Of a DNA stretch of 20,925 nt, positions 1-8,065 are shown one piece after another. A model generated the notes under the pieces. It did no database searches and was not told the origin of the DNA. It worked only from the letters and a program-made list of their open reading frames with translations. A program made the translations under genes and the position numbers. Position 1 is the first letter of the stretch. Each line of letters opens with the position of its first letter. This DNA comes from Actinomycetota bacterium (GTDB taxonomy: Bacteria > Actinomycetota > Acidimicrobiia > Actinomarinales > Actinomarinaceae), in contig PBPX01000029.1 of assembly GCA_002724835.1 (NCBI GenBank), positions 6,251 to 27,175 of the forward strand, in the 5' to 3' direction.

Positions 1-404
1 CTATTTTTGTGATATACAACTTCACTTTCGTATTGTGCGGTTACTCCAGCTAAGTAGGTCCTTTCAGCTTCTGGAATCCCTAGTTTTTCATAAGTTTGTT
101 TAATTTCCTCTGGAACTTCATCCCATGAATCAGCCTGATTTTCTGTTGGCTTAATGTAGTAATAAATATCATCGAAATCTAGTGAGGCCAACTTTTCTTT
201 AGCTACCCATTCTGGCATTGGCTTATCTAGGAATCTTTTATATGCTTTAAGCCTAAAATCGAGCATCCATTCAGGTTCTTCTTTTATCTCAGACATTCTT
301 CTAATTATGTCTTCATTCAAACCTTTTTCTGGTTTAAAGACATTTTTTTCAGGGTCAGACCACCCAAGTGAATATTTACCAATATCGATATTAACGTCAG
401 CCAT
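1..404 (-). CDS. sufB: Fe-S cluster assembly protein SufB, N-terminal part (runs off left edge)
   Basis: The first 134 codons of SufB, the scaffold subunit of the SufBCD complex that builds iron-sulfur clusters in the cytoplasm. The translation shows the family's N-terminal landmarks: a basic segment around [12 protein letters not shown], then [12 protein letters not shown], then [11 protein letters not shown], then the [14 protein letters not shown] segment. The start ATG (402-404) sits just before the usual N-terminal length of the family. The rest of the gene lies beyond position 1, so the sufD and sufC neighbours cannot be seen. A -10-like hexamer TAGAAT (411-416, minus strand) lies only 6 nt upstream of the ATG, which would give a nearly leaderless mRNA. 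The 76-nt gap to the divergent gene at 481 must hold promoters for both. Family assignment is secure; the regulation is inference. Confidence 0.93.
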   Translation of the reverse strand, partial: MADVNIDIGKYSLGWSDPEKNVFKPEKGLNEDIIRRMSEIKEEPEWMLDFRLKAYKRFLDKPMPEWVAKEKLASLDFDDIYYYIKPTENQADSWDEVPEEIKQTYEKLGIPEAERTYLAGVTAQYESEVVYHKN

Positions 405-480
405 ACTCTTATTCTAGTTCTATGCCAGTTCAATAATAAGTACTATCTAAGTAGATTTTTGAACAAATTAAAATAAAAAT

Positions 481-909
481 ATGCCAGTTATATGTATAAA
501 CCCAACAAATGAGATTGAAGCCGAGATTATTAACAAACTCAGCCTGCAAAACCAAGATTTGAGACTTTTCGTCTCAAACAAAAATGAAGAAAACTATATT
601 AACAAACTAAAGGGGAAAAAAGCTGTTGGTGACGTTACCGATGATACTCATATATCTACTGCATGTAGAGGAGCTTTCTGCGGGGTCTTCTTTGAAAATA
701 ACGAAAGAGATATATTTATAAATGCGATCAATGAGAGCGGTTTAAAAAGAATAATTTGGGTTTCTGAAAATGATACGAATAAAAATATTTTGGAATTAGA
801 TAATCTTATCTATTTAAAACATAAGAATTACAAAGGCGTAGAAGAAAAAATATTAGATTTAGAAAGTCAAGAAACAGTAGAGTATGGTTTGATAGACTTA
901 GATACATAA
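481..909 (+). CDS. Short NmrA-like Rossmann-type protein, function unknown
   Basis: A 142-residue protein whose pattern resembles the first half of NmrA/atypical-SDR proteins: beta strand VICINP at the N-terminus, GDVTD at residues 50-54 (the usual GDxxD after beta 3), and GLKRIIWVS at 87-95 (the usual GVKRxVxxS strand). The glycine-rich dinucleotide loop expected after the first strand (GATGxxG in relatives) reads NPTNEIE here, so NAD(P) binding is doubtful. The family normally has about 250-300 residues; this protein stops after the first Rossmann half, with an acidic tail. The stop is followed 1 nt later by the methyltransferase ATG, so the two are probably cotranscribed. No Shine-Dalgarno is visible; TAAAAT at 469-474 could be a -10 giving a leaderless start at 481. 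Function is not known. Confidence 0.7.
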   Translation: MPVICINPTNEIEAEIINKLSLQNQDLRLFVSNKNEENYINKLKGKKAVGDVTDDTHISTACRGAFCGVFFENNERDIFINAINESGLKRIIWVSENDTNKNILELDNLIYLKHKNYKGVEEKILDLESQETVEYGLIDLDT

Positions 910-910
910 T

Positions 911-1747
911 ATGGTCAAAAAATCAGTATTTAAAGAAGGCTCAGGGTCAAGAAAGGGTTTTGTATCTGAGTTTCAAGATGAGCTATTACCAAAAGAAACT
1001 TCAAGTAACAATATTTCTAAAGTAAAAAATAAATTAATCAATAAAAGTTCAGAAGATATGTCAGAACTATTAGACAATTGTGTATCTTTAACAATTACTT
1101 CACCCCCTTACAATATTGGAAAGTTAAGTGATGTCGAAATGAGTGATGAAGAATACTGGGCAATGATTGAAAATTGTTTTAGGGAAGTATATAGAGTTAC
1201 AGAATCTGGAGGTAGGCTAGTTGTCAATGTAGCAAATCTTGGAAGAAAACCATATATTCCATTTTCTGATAAATATACAAACCTTTTAACAAATCTTGGA
1301 TTCATAATGAGAGGTGAGATAATTTGGCAAAAATCAAAAGGGGCAAATGCAAACTTTGCATGGGGAAGTTGGCTTTCAGCCTCAAACCCGGTGATTAGAG
1401 ATGTACATGAATATTTATTAGTTTTTTCTAAAGAATCGATGAGCAAAAATAATAAAGGCAAGTCGACAATTAAAAAAGAAGAGTTTATGGATTCAACTTT
1501 GTCAATCTGGAACATACCCCCTGCAAGAGCAAAAAAAATTGGCCACCCTGCCCCATACCCTACAGAACTTGTAGAAAGATTTATAAAACTATATACATAT
1601 GAAAATGAACTTATTCTTGATCCATTCATGGGAAGCGGAACAACAGCTCTAGGGGCTCTTAATTTAAAAAGAAATTATATAGGTTACGAAATTAATAAAA
1701 ATTATATTGAATTAGCTAATAAAAGAATTAGGGAAGAAACTAATTAA
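911..1747 (+). CDS. Beta-class site-specific DNA methyltransferase (N4-cytosine or N6-adenine)
   Basis: A 278-residue amino-methyltransferase that would transfer a methyl group from S-adenosylmethionine to a base in a specific DNA site. The catalytic motif IV TSPPY (residues 63-67) precedes the SAM-binding motif I DPFMGSGTT (237-245), the order of the beta class. The motif-X-like HPAPYP just upstream of motif I fits this arrangement. The S-P-P-Y form is most common in N4-cytosine enzymes but also occurs in adenine enzymes, so the modified base is uncertain. The length is complete for a small solo methyltransferase, and no separate target-recognition domain is obvious. No restriction endonuclease lies within the window, so it looks like an orphan. 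It follows the NmrA-like gene by 1 nt, and its stop faces the menG stop 11 nt away with no clear terminator. Confidence 0.9.
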   Translation: MVKKSVFKEGSGSRKGFVSEFQDELLPKETSSNNISKVKNKLINKSSEDMSELLDNCVSLTITSPPYNIGKLSDVEMSDEEYWAMIENCFREVYRVTESGGRLVVNVANLGRKPYIPFSDKYTNLLTNLGFIMRGEIIWQKSKGANANFAWGSWLSASNPVIRDVHEYLLVFSKESMSKNNKGKSTIKKEEFMDSTLSIWNIPPARAKKIGHPAPYPTELVERFIKLYTYENELILDPFMGSGTTALGALNLKRNYIGYEINKNYIELANKRIREETN

Positions 1748-1758
1748 AAAAACCTGTC

Positions 1759-2385
1759 TTAGTTATTTTTCAATACAGCAAGATATACGAAGCCGAATAT
1801 TCCCATTCTCTCAACAGTAAAGCTGGTGAAGTTATTTTTTTCAAGAAAGACTTCAGGGGCTTCGAACTTATCTAGAGATGTATAGAGAAATCTATATTCC
1901 TTAAAGTTAAGTGTGGCAATACCAATAAAATGTAATGTAATAAATGTCCCTAACCTATGGAGCAATTTGGTAAATCTATTTAATGGTCTCGTCATATCAA
2001 GCAATACAAAATTACCACCATCTTTAAGAACTCTTCTTATTTCTTCAAAAGCTTTATCTACATCAGAGACATTCCTCCAAACAAAAGCACAGTAAACACT
2101 ATCAAAGGTTTTATCATCAAAAGGTAGAGCCTCTGCAGATCCAATAATCTTGTTGGAAAAATTATTTAGAGACAACATTTTTTCATCAGGATCTAATGCA
2201 GTTACTTCATAGTCAACAAGTTGTTTTTCAGCTGAACCAGTACCACTTCCAAGGTCAAGGACTTTTGTACCAACTAATTTTTTTGAAGCTTTTTCTCTCC
2301 AAGACTTATCAAATCCAAGTGTGAGAAGAGAATTTATACCATCATAAAATTTGTAGATCTTAGAAAAATTAGCAGATTTAGACAA
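1759..2385 (-). CDS. menG: Demethylmenaquinone methyltransferase-like protein (MenG/UbiE family)
   Basis: A 208-residue class I SAM methyltransferase of the UbiE/MenG family, which adds the ring methyl group to demethylmenaquinone as the last step of menaquinone synthesis. Visible motifs are YDGINSLLTLGFDKSWR near the N-terminus (family YDxxNxxLTxGxDxxWR), the SAM loop VLDLGSGTG (42-50), LPFDDKTFDSV (87-97), and RNVSDVDKAFEEIRRVL leading into KDGG (104-124). It is somewhat shorter than the usual 225-250 residues. The start lies 1 nt after the stop of the UbiA fusion gene, so they form a two-gene unit that joins prenylation and methylation of a quinone ring. A weak AGG sits close to the ATG. 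Ubiquinone is unlikely in an actinobacterium, hence MenG rather than UbiE. Confidence 0.85.
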   Translation of the reverse strand: MSKSANFSKIYKFYDGINSLLTLGFDKSWREKASKKLVGTKVLDLGSGTGSAEKQLVDYEVTALDPDEKMLSLNNFSNKIIGSAEALPFDDKTFDSVYCAFVWRNVSDVDKAFEEIRRVLKDGGNFVLLDMTRPLNRFTKLLHRLGTFITLHFIGIATLNFKEYRFLYTSLDKFEAPEVFLEKNNFTSFTVERMGIFGFVYLAVLKNN

Positions 2386-2386
2386 C

Positions 2387-3916
2387 CTAAAGTATGTAAG
2401 CTACTGAAAGTAATATTCCTGTTAAGAAATGAATTCCTATTGTAGAAACATTTACTAATAAAAGTTCATATGGTACTTTTTGTCTATCAGCATCTGGATT
2501 ATTCCATTTGATCATCCACTCATCAGCCATTTTGAAAGCTTTCCATACAAGAATGATTGGTAAAAGAGCAATAAATGCATAAACTGTTCCATAATCAGTG
2601 AAGAAACTAATCCCACCAATTACACCAACAGCAATAAAAGCTTCTATCATAAATTGTTTATAAAGGGACAATGGTTTTTCAAGTCTCATCCATCCATCTT
2701 TAACGGCAGTTCTTACTACCCATGTGTTTTTTCCTACTGCAGCATCTGCCGGTGCATCTTGAAACTGATTAATCCATACAATCAACATAACTAATATTCC
2801 AATTGGAACAGAAGCTATGAGGGCTTCTACCCAATTCCAAGATGATAAATCATTATTGTGTATTGGTAAGGTCAAAGCATAGTGAGCTCCCATAACCATA
2901 ACTGGACCAAACCCTAATGCTATAGCTATTTCTCCTAAGCCTTTATATCCAAGCCTTATCGGATCCCCCGTATATCCGAGTGCAAGAAAAGTACCAAGAA
3001 TTCCAGCCCACAAAATTGGTGTATTGCCAAAGAATTCACCACTAATTTGTTTATTTATATGTAAACCTATAGCAATTGTTCCAGTAATGCTTGCTAAAGC
3101 CGTAAGTAAAACCTGACCTGGTGTCATTAGTCCTACTTGTATTACTCTACTTCCCCCATTAAAAGGACTAGCAACTTTATTTATTTCATCTGCATTAGAA
3201 GTGTGATCAAAATAATCATTTGATGAATTAGTAGCTATTTGCGCTAACGATGCTCCAAAAAGTACTAACCAAAACATACTCCATGACCATTCACTCATTA
3301 AGTTATTTGTTTTTAAATCGCTCCATGCGACTGCAGATCCAATAAATATTGGAGCAAAAGTAGCAGTTAAAAAAGGCGCTCGAATAGTTCTTAACCATAG
3401 TCCTACTCTTTTTAATGCCATTCTGAAAGCAAACTTTAATGCTGAAGTTTTGTTGGCTGGAAAAGTTTTCCATTCAAATTTTTCTTCCTGATAAAAATCT
3501 ACATATTTTATAGTTGTAGGTTTAATTCTGTAATAACCAACAACATCATTTTTAATTAAAAAATCATCATCCATGAATTCTTTAAAAGCATCTGTTGTTT
3601 CGAGGACTAATTTATAAGCCTTCTTTTTTTCATCTTCATCTTTAATTTTGTAGGCTTCACCGTCGATTTGTAGACCTCTAATTCCTTCTTGTCCCTTAGG
3701 CCATATAACAGCATGTACTCTTGGGTTCAATCTTATTTGTTCTGCTTTTCTTGTCGGATTGAAAGTAAAGAAAATTAAATCATCTCCATCTCTATTAAAA
3801 AAAACAGAAGCACCTGAAGAATTTCCGCCAACACTTGTAGCTATAAACATCCTGTCAGCTTCATCTAAAACATCTTGAATTTTATTATCTAGTAAATCAT
3901 TCATTAACATAACCAT
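2387..3916 (-). CDS. Fusion of PNPOx-like flavin-binding domain with UbiA/MenA-family prenyltransferase
   Basis: A 509-residue two-domain protein. Residues about 5-145 match the split-beta-barrel pyridoxamine-phosphate-oxidase/FDOR superfamily (FFNRDGDDLIFFTFN, RKAEQIRLNPRVHAVIW, then GLQIDGEAYKI). Residues about 170-509 form a polytopic UbiA-type prenyltransferase with its two aspartate motifs, NSSNDYFD (230-237) and NQFQDAPAD (383-391), followed by GKNTWVVR as in MenA. Such enzymes attach a polyprenyl chain to 1,4-dihydroxy-2-naphthoate in the membrane. MenG follows 1 nt later, which supports a menaquinone role. The flavin domain is not part of standard MenA; a redox role on the quinone or prenyl chain is inference. 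Three in-frame ATGs (3916, 3910, 3904) compete; a -10-like TATTAT overlaps the first, so the later ones may be the real start. The fusion lies in one open frame. Confidence 0.83.
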   Translation of the reverse strand: MVMLMNDLLDNKIQDVLDEADRMFIATSVGGNSSGASVFFNRDGDDLIFFTFNPTRKAEQIRLNPRVHAVIWPKGQEGIRGLQIDGEAYKIKDEDEKKKAYKLVLETTDAFKEFMDDDFLIKNDVVGYYRIKPTTIKYVDFYQEEKFEWKTFPANKTSALKFAFRMALKRVGLWLRTIRAPFLTATFAPIFIGSAVAWSDLKTNNLMSEWSWSMFWLVLFGASLAQIATNSSNDYFDHTSNADEINKVASPFNGGSRVIQVGLMTPGQVLLTALASITGTIAIGLHINKQISGEFFGNTPILWAGILGTFLALGYTGDPIRLGYKGLGEIAIALGFGPVMVMGAHYALTLPIHNNDLSSWNWVEALIASVPIGILVMLIVWINQFQDAPADAAVGKNTWVVRTAVKDGWMRLEKPLSLYKQFMIEAFIAVGVIGGISFFTDYGTVYAFIALLPIILVWKAFKMADEWMIKWNNPDADRQKVPYELLLVNVSTIGIHFLTGILLSVAYIL

Positions 3917-3945
3917 AATACGCTTGTGAAATAATGCACAAAGTC

Positions 3946-3975
3946 TTTACTCTTTCTTTTCTTTTGATTTATCAT
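3946..3975 (+). promoter_or_regulatory. Possible promoter of the ABC exporter genes (near-leaderless)
   Basis: TTTACT (3946-3951) and TATCAT (3970-3975) are separated by 18 bp and match the -35 and -10 consensus at 4 and 5 of 6 positions. The expected transcription start would fall within about 2 nt of the ATG at 3984, so the message would be leaderless or nearly so, which fits the absence of a Shine-Dalgarno. In DNA this AT-rich such matches also arise by chance. Confidence 0.4.
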
Positions 3976-3983
3976 TAAAAAGT

Positions 3984-5744
3984 ATGTTTAAAGTCTTCAG
4001 AACACCTGAGTTTAAAAAAGCATTGAGTTTTTATGTTGAAGGTATAAAAGGAAATAAAAAACATTTTTATATATCTATGTCTTCAGCTGTTCTTTGGTGT
4101 TTTTTAGTAGTTCTGCATCCGTACATTATTAAAAGGGTAGTTGATGATGGAATTCTTACTGGAAACACTCGGATTCTTGTAGTTTTATTATCTTCATTAA
4201 TTGTTATTGGTTATACACGTGCAATATCAATTGGAACTAGAAGATATTATGGAATGTCAGTCTCATATAGTGTAGAAGCAGGAATCAGGAACAGTATTTT
4301 TTCGCATATGCAAAAACTTGCATTTAAATATCACGATAAAGTTCCTACTGGAGAACTGATGGCAAGAGCTTCTAGTGATGCTTCTCAAGTTCGTCTAGCA
4401 TACGCTATTGCCCCTTTAGCATCAGCAAATATTTTCTTATTATTTATTCTTAGTATCACTTTGCTAAGCATAAGCCTGCCCTTAGGATCTGTTGTCCTAC
4501 TTTCTATTCCTGGAGTTTTATGGGTTGGTGCTAAATTTGCTGAGAAAGCAATGGAAGTTTCTTTAAGAGTAAAAGAAGCAGAAGCGACTATGACAACTGA
4601 AGTTGAGGAACAGCTAGGAGGAATTAGAGTTGTGAAAGCTTTTGGTAATGAAAATTTTGCTTCAGATAAAGTAGACATCGCGATTGATAATATATATGAA
4701 AAGTCTCTAGATTATTTAGACCTAAGAACTAAATTTATTCCAATTTTTGAGCTTATTCCGATGATAATTACTTTGTTTGTATTAGTTCTTGGTGGATTTT
4801 TATCAGTAAATAATTATATATCTTTGGGTGACTTCATAGCTTTTAACCAATATGTATTTTTACTCATGTGGCCATTAAGAATAACGGCATGGTTTCTATC
4901 TGAGATACCCGGAAGTATTTCTGCAGCAAACAGAATTCTTGAATTACTAAATGAAAAACCTGCAATAGTAAATAAAAAAGATCTTGAAGAACTACCAGAG
5001 GATGGGTCTGGAACAATTAAATTTAATAAAGTTAATTTTCAATATGGAAATGAGAAAATATTTAATGATTTATCTTTTTCAGTAGAGGGTAAAAAAACTG
5101 TAGCTGTTGTGGGCTCAACAGGATCCGGAAAATCTACACTTGGATATTTAATTCCTAGGCTATACCAAATTGATTCAGGAGAAATTGAAATAGATGGAGT
5201 CAATATTAATAATCTTGATTTATCAGAATTAAGAAACAATGTGAGTTTAGCTTTTCAAGAAAGTTTTTTATTTTCAAACACTGCAAAAGAAAATATTGCT
5301 ATTGGCTTAAAAGATGCAACTCAAGAAGAAATTGAAAATTCAGCAAATGTTGCAAGAGCTCATGAATTTATTTCTGAACTCCCTGAAGCTTATGAAACAA
5401 CAGTCGGAGAGAGAGGCTATGGATTATCAGGAGGCCAAAGACAAAGAATTGCACTAGCGCGTGCTATCTTAAGAAATCCAAGAATCTTAATATTGGATGA
5501 TGCTTTATCAGCCGTTGATGCTTCTACAGAAGAAGAGATCAGAAATGAGCTCAATTCTGCAATGAAAAATATGACTACTTTGATAATTACAAATAGGCTT
5601 CCAACTATTGAACTATGTGATGAAGTTATTTTTATTGAAAATGGAAAAGTAAAAGCGCAGGGAAAGCATGAAGATATTATCAAAAATGATGAGGCTTACA
5701 TGAATCTTTTTCTTGAAGAAGAAAGATTAGGATCTACAAAATGA
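3984..5744 (+). CDS. Heterodimeric ABC exporter, subunit with degenerate catalytic residues
   Basis: A 586-residue ABC half-transporter: a six-helix transmembrane domain (about residues 25-320) followed by a nucleotide-binding domain. The NBD has Walker A GSTGSGKST (377-385), Q-loop Q425, an intact LSGGQ signature (481-485) and Walker B ILILDD (501-506). The catalytic glutamate after Walker B is Asp506, and the switch histidine is Asn537 (ITNRL instead of IAHRL). This subunit therefore supplies a good signature but a poor catalytic site. The partner gene starts inside its stop codon (ATGA overlap, 5741-5744) and has the complementary pattern, as in TM287/288- or TmrAB-type exporters. The substrate (drug, lipid or peptide) cannot be told from sequence. 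No Shine-Dalgarno is visible before the ATG. Confidence 0.93.
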   Translation: MFKVFRTPEFKKALSFYVEGIKGNKKHFYISMSSAVLWCFLVVLHPYIIKRVVDDGILTGNTRILVVLLSSLIVIGYTRAISIGTRRYYGMSVSYSVEAGIRNSIFSHMQKLAFKYHDKVPTGELMARASSDASQVRLAYAIAPLASANIFLLFILSITLLSISLPLGSVVLLSIPGVLWVGAKFAEKAMEVSLRVKEAEATMTTEVEEQLGGIRVVKAFGNENFASDKVDIAIDNIYEKSLDYLDLRTKFIPIFELIPMIITLFVLVLGGFLSVNNYISLGDFIAFNQYVFLLMWPLRITAWFLSEIPGSISAANRILELLNEKPAIVNKKDLEELPEDGSGTIKFNKVNFQYGNEKIFNDLSFSVEGKKTVAVVGSTGSGKSTLGYLIPRLYQIDSGEIEIDGVNINNLDLSELRNNVSLAFQESFLFSNTAKENIAIGLKDATQEEIENSANVARAHEFISELPEAYETTVGERGYGLSGGQRQRIALARAILRNPRILILDDALSAVDASTEEEIRNELNSAMKNMTTLIITNRLPTIELCDEVIFIENGKVKAQGKHEDIIKNDEAYMNLFLEEERLGSTK

Positions 5745-7462
5745 AAGAAAAAATATTCATTAGATCGTATAGATTAGTTCCTGAAATAAGAAATCCTCTT
5801 ATTAAAAGCTCTCTTATTGTTTTACTAGGAACTGGATTAAGAATGGTTGGTCCTTGGTTAATCTCAAAAGGAGTTGATGAAGGAGTAGTTAAGTCAGATT
5901 ATTCTTATGTTCTTCAAATATCACTCTTTTATCTATTAACAGTTGTGGCTCTGTATTTTGTTACTAGTAAAGCAATTCTAGCTATTGGATTAGTTGGTGA
6001 AACTTATGTCAGACAAATTAGAGAGAAACTATTTAGACATCTGACATCATTGGACATAAATTATTTTGAAAAAAACAAAACAGGTGTTCTAGTAGCTCGT
6101 TTAACTTCAGATATGCAGAGTCTGAATGAATTTGCCCGTGAAGGTGCCTCCAGTGTGTTAACTTCTCTTTTGACAATATTTGCAGCAACAGTAGCCGTAT
6201 TTTTTGTAGATTTTAAGCTATCAGTAGTTGCATTTATTATTTTGCCTTTGTTAGGAGTAGCAACAAGGATCTTTAGAAAACATGCGGATACAGCTTATTG
6301 GGCAGTGAGAGAATGGATAGGTCAAGTTTTATCCTCATTGCAAGAAGGAATATCAGGTGTAAGAATAATTCAAGCTTATGGTGATGAAAAGACACAGATT
6401 GATAGATTTGAAGATGTAAATCAATCTCACTTAGATGCAAATTTAAGATCTGCAAAAAATATAGCTATTTATTTTCCATTTATTGAAATTACTAGAGTTA
6501 CATCTATTGCGACTGTCATCTGGTTTGGTGCCCAAAAAATATTTGAAGGAACTTTAACAATCGGAGAGCTTGTTGCATTATTGTTTTATTTAAACTATTT
6601 TTTTGACCCATTAATACAGCTTTCTTTTAATTATGACTTATTAAGATCTGCGGGTTCATCAATGAAAAAAGTATTTTCAATACTAGATGAAAAACCATTC
6701 TTGTCTGAAAAAGGAGAAACCTCACCTGCTACTGATAATGAGAAAGTTATTGAATTTAAAAATGTTGACTTCTCATATGGAAGAGAATTGGTTCTAAAAA
6801 ATATAAATTTTGTAATTAATAAAGGTGAAAAAATAGCAATCGTAGGAGAAACAGGGGCGGGAAAGAGTACTATTGCAAAATTAGTTTTAAGATTTTATCT
6901 TGCTAATGAAGGTAAGGTAGAGTTTTTTGAAACAGATGCTAATGAAGTAAGCCAACAATGGGTTAGAGACAATGTTGCTTATGTTCCTCAAGAAAGCTTC
7001 TTATTTAGAGGAACAATAAGAGACAACTTAATTTATTCCGATCCAAAAAATATAGAATTAGAAGACGAATTAGAGTCTATTGGTGTTCTTTCATGGTTTG
7101 ACAGGTATGAGAACAAACTTGATCAGGAAGTTGGTGAAAGAGGTGGCAATATCTCAGCTGGAGAAAGACAGTTCGTTGCACTACTACGAGCTGTTTTAGC
7201 AAAAAGACAAATAATTGTATTTGATGAAGCAACAGCAAACTTAGATATTGAATCAGAATCATCAATACTTGAGGCAACAGATCAACTGCTCTCTTTCCAG
7301 ACATCTATTGTGATTGCTCATAGATTAGAAACAATATTAAATGCTGAAAAGATAATGGTTATGGAAGAAGGAAATCTCGTTGGATTTGATAGCCATGATA
7401 ACCTTGTAAAAAATAACCAAACCTATAAAGAACTTTTTTCAGCTTGGAATTTAGTTAATTAA
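5741..7462 (+). CDS. Heterodimeric ABC exporter, subunit with canonical catalytic residues
   Basis: A 573-residue ABC half-transporter, partner of the preceding gene, with which it overlaps by 4 nt. The transmembrane domain spans about residues 20-300. The NBD has Walker A GETGAGKST (369-377), Q-loop in VPQES (about 417), Walker B IIVFDE with catalytic Glu496, and switch His527 in IAHRL. The signature is degenerate: ISAGE (471-475) in place of LSGGQ. Pairing its Walker A/B with the intact LSGGQ of the first subunit gives one competent ATP site, and the other pairing gives the degenerate site. The stop at 7460-7462 abuts the stop of the convergent thioredoxin-like gene with no intergenic base, so no dedicated terminator can sit between them. 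Confidence 0.93.
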   Translation: MKEKIFIRSYRLVPEIRNPLIKSSLIVLLGTGLRMVGPWLISKGVDEGVVKSDYSYVLQISLFYLLTVVALYFVTSKAILAIGLVGETYVRQIREKLFRHLTSLDINYFEKNKTGVLVARLTSDMQSLNEFAREGASSVLTSLLTIFAATVAVFFVDFKLSVVAFIILPLLGVATRIFRKHADTAYWAVREWIGQVLSSLQEGISGVRIIQAYGDEKTQIDRFEDVNQSHLDANLRSAKNIAIYFPFIEITRVTSIATVIWFGAQKIFEGTLTIGELVALLFYLNYFFDPLIQLSFNYDLLRSAGSSMKKVFSILDEKPFLSEKGETSPATDNEKVIEFKNVDFSYGRELVLKNINFVINKGEKIAIVGETGAGKSTIAKLVLRFYLANEGKVEFFETDANEVSQQWVRDNVAYVPQESFLFRGTIRDNLIYSDPKNIELEDELESIGVLSWFDRYENKLDQEVGERGGNISAGERQFVALLRAVLAKRQIIVFDEATANLDIESESSILEATDQLLSFQTSIVIAHRLETILNAEKIMVMEEGNLVGFDSHDNLVKNNQTYKELFSAWNLVN

Positions 7463-8065
7463 TTATTGATTAGCTAACTGTATCAAAAGAGGACCGATAT
7501 AACCCTCTGGTAAATTTCCAGCTCTACGGGCTATTACGTTTAACTCTTTATCTAAAAACACCCAGTATGGAAAAGAAGTAAGCCCATATGCATTTGCTAT
7601 GTCCTTATCTGTATCGTAAATTTGAGTCTCACTCCAACCTTCACGAAATAACCAATCTTGAGGAGGATAATTATCTCTTCCTTTATCTATTGATGTAGCT
7701 ATTGCAATTATGTCAATCCCTTCTGGAACGCCTATTGTGTCAATAATATCTTGAACTTGTGGAACCTCTTTTTGGCAATGAGGACACCAATGAGCAAGAA
7801 ATAAAAGTGCTTTAGCATTTCCATCTTTTTCCAAAGATACAATATCTGAATTCTCATTAGGTCCAGAAAAAGTTGGTCCTGGTAAGCCAACCGCTACATT
7901 GTCATCATTTTCTCCAGCATATTTAGGAAGATATTCGCCATTTATAGTTGTCTCACCTTCTGGTAAAGGAGCTGCAACAGGTTCTGAACTTAGGGTAACA
8001 CCAATAGCAACAGCTAAACCTATTACTAATAGTATTGCACCACCTATAATAAAATTTTTATTCAA
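7463..8065 (-). CDS. Membrane-anchored thioredoxin-fold protein with CPHC active site (TlpA/DsbA-like)
   Basis: A 200-residue protein with one N-terminal membrane segment (about residues 5-27) and an extracytoplasmic thioredoxin fold. The active site is WCPHC (Cys94, Cys97), and the cis-proline loop is TSFPYW (Pro166). CPHC is the dipeptide typical of oxidising DsbA proteins, while the overall length and the anchor are more like TlpA/ResA. No lipobox is seen. The gene overlaps the end of the DsbB-like gene by 8 nt, which argues that DsbB reoxidises this protein so that it can place disulfides in exported proteins. An opposite, reducing role as in cytochrome c maturation cannot be excluded, but no heme or cytochrome genes are nearby. 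Confidence 0.85.
   Translation of the reverse strand: MNKNFIIGGAILLVIGLAVAIGVTLSSEPVAAPLPEGETTINGEYLPKYAGENDDNVAVGLPGPTFSGPNENSDIVSLEKDGNAKALLFLAHWCPHCQKEVPQVQDIIDTIGVPEGIDIIAIATSIDKGRDNYPPQDWLFREGWSETQIYDTDKDIANAYGLTSFPYWVFLDKELNVIARRAGNLPEGYIGPLLIQLANQ

Noticed and set aside
1108..1629. A 173-codon open frame antisense to the DNA methyltransferase
   Set aside because: It lies wholly inside a gene with clear catalytic motifs and has no recognisable family pattern; it is a shadow frame.
1741..1765. Possible bidirectional terminator between the convergent methyltransferase and menG genes
   Set aside because: There is an A-run but no stem-loop of useful length.
7455..7470. Terminator between the convergent exporter and thioredoxin-like genes
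   Set aside because: The stops abut with no spare bases and no hairpin is visible.
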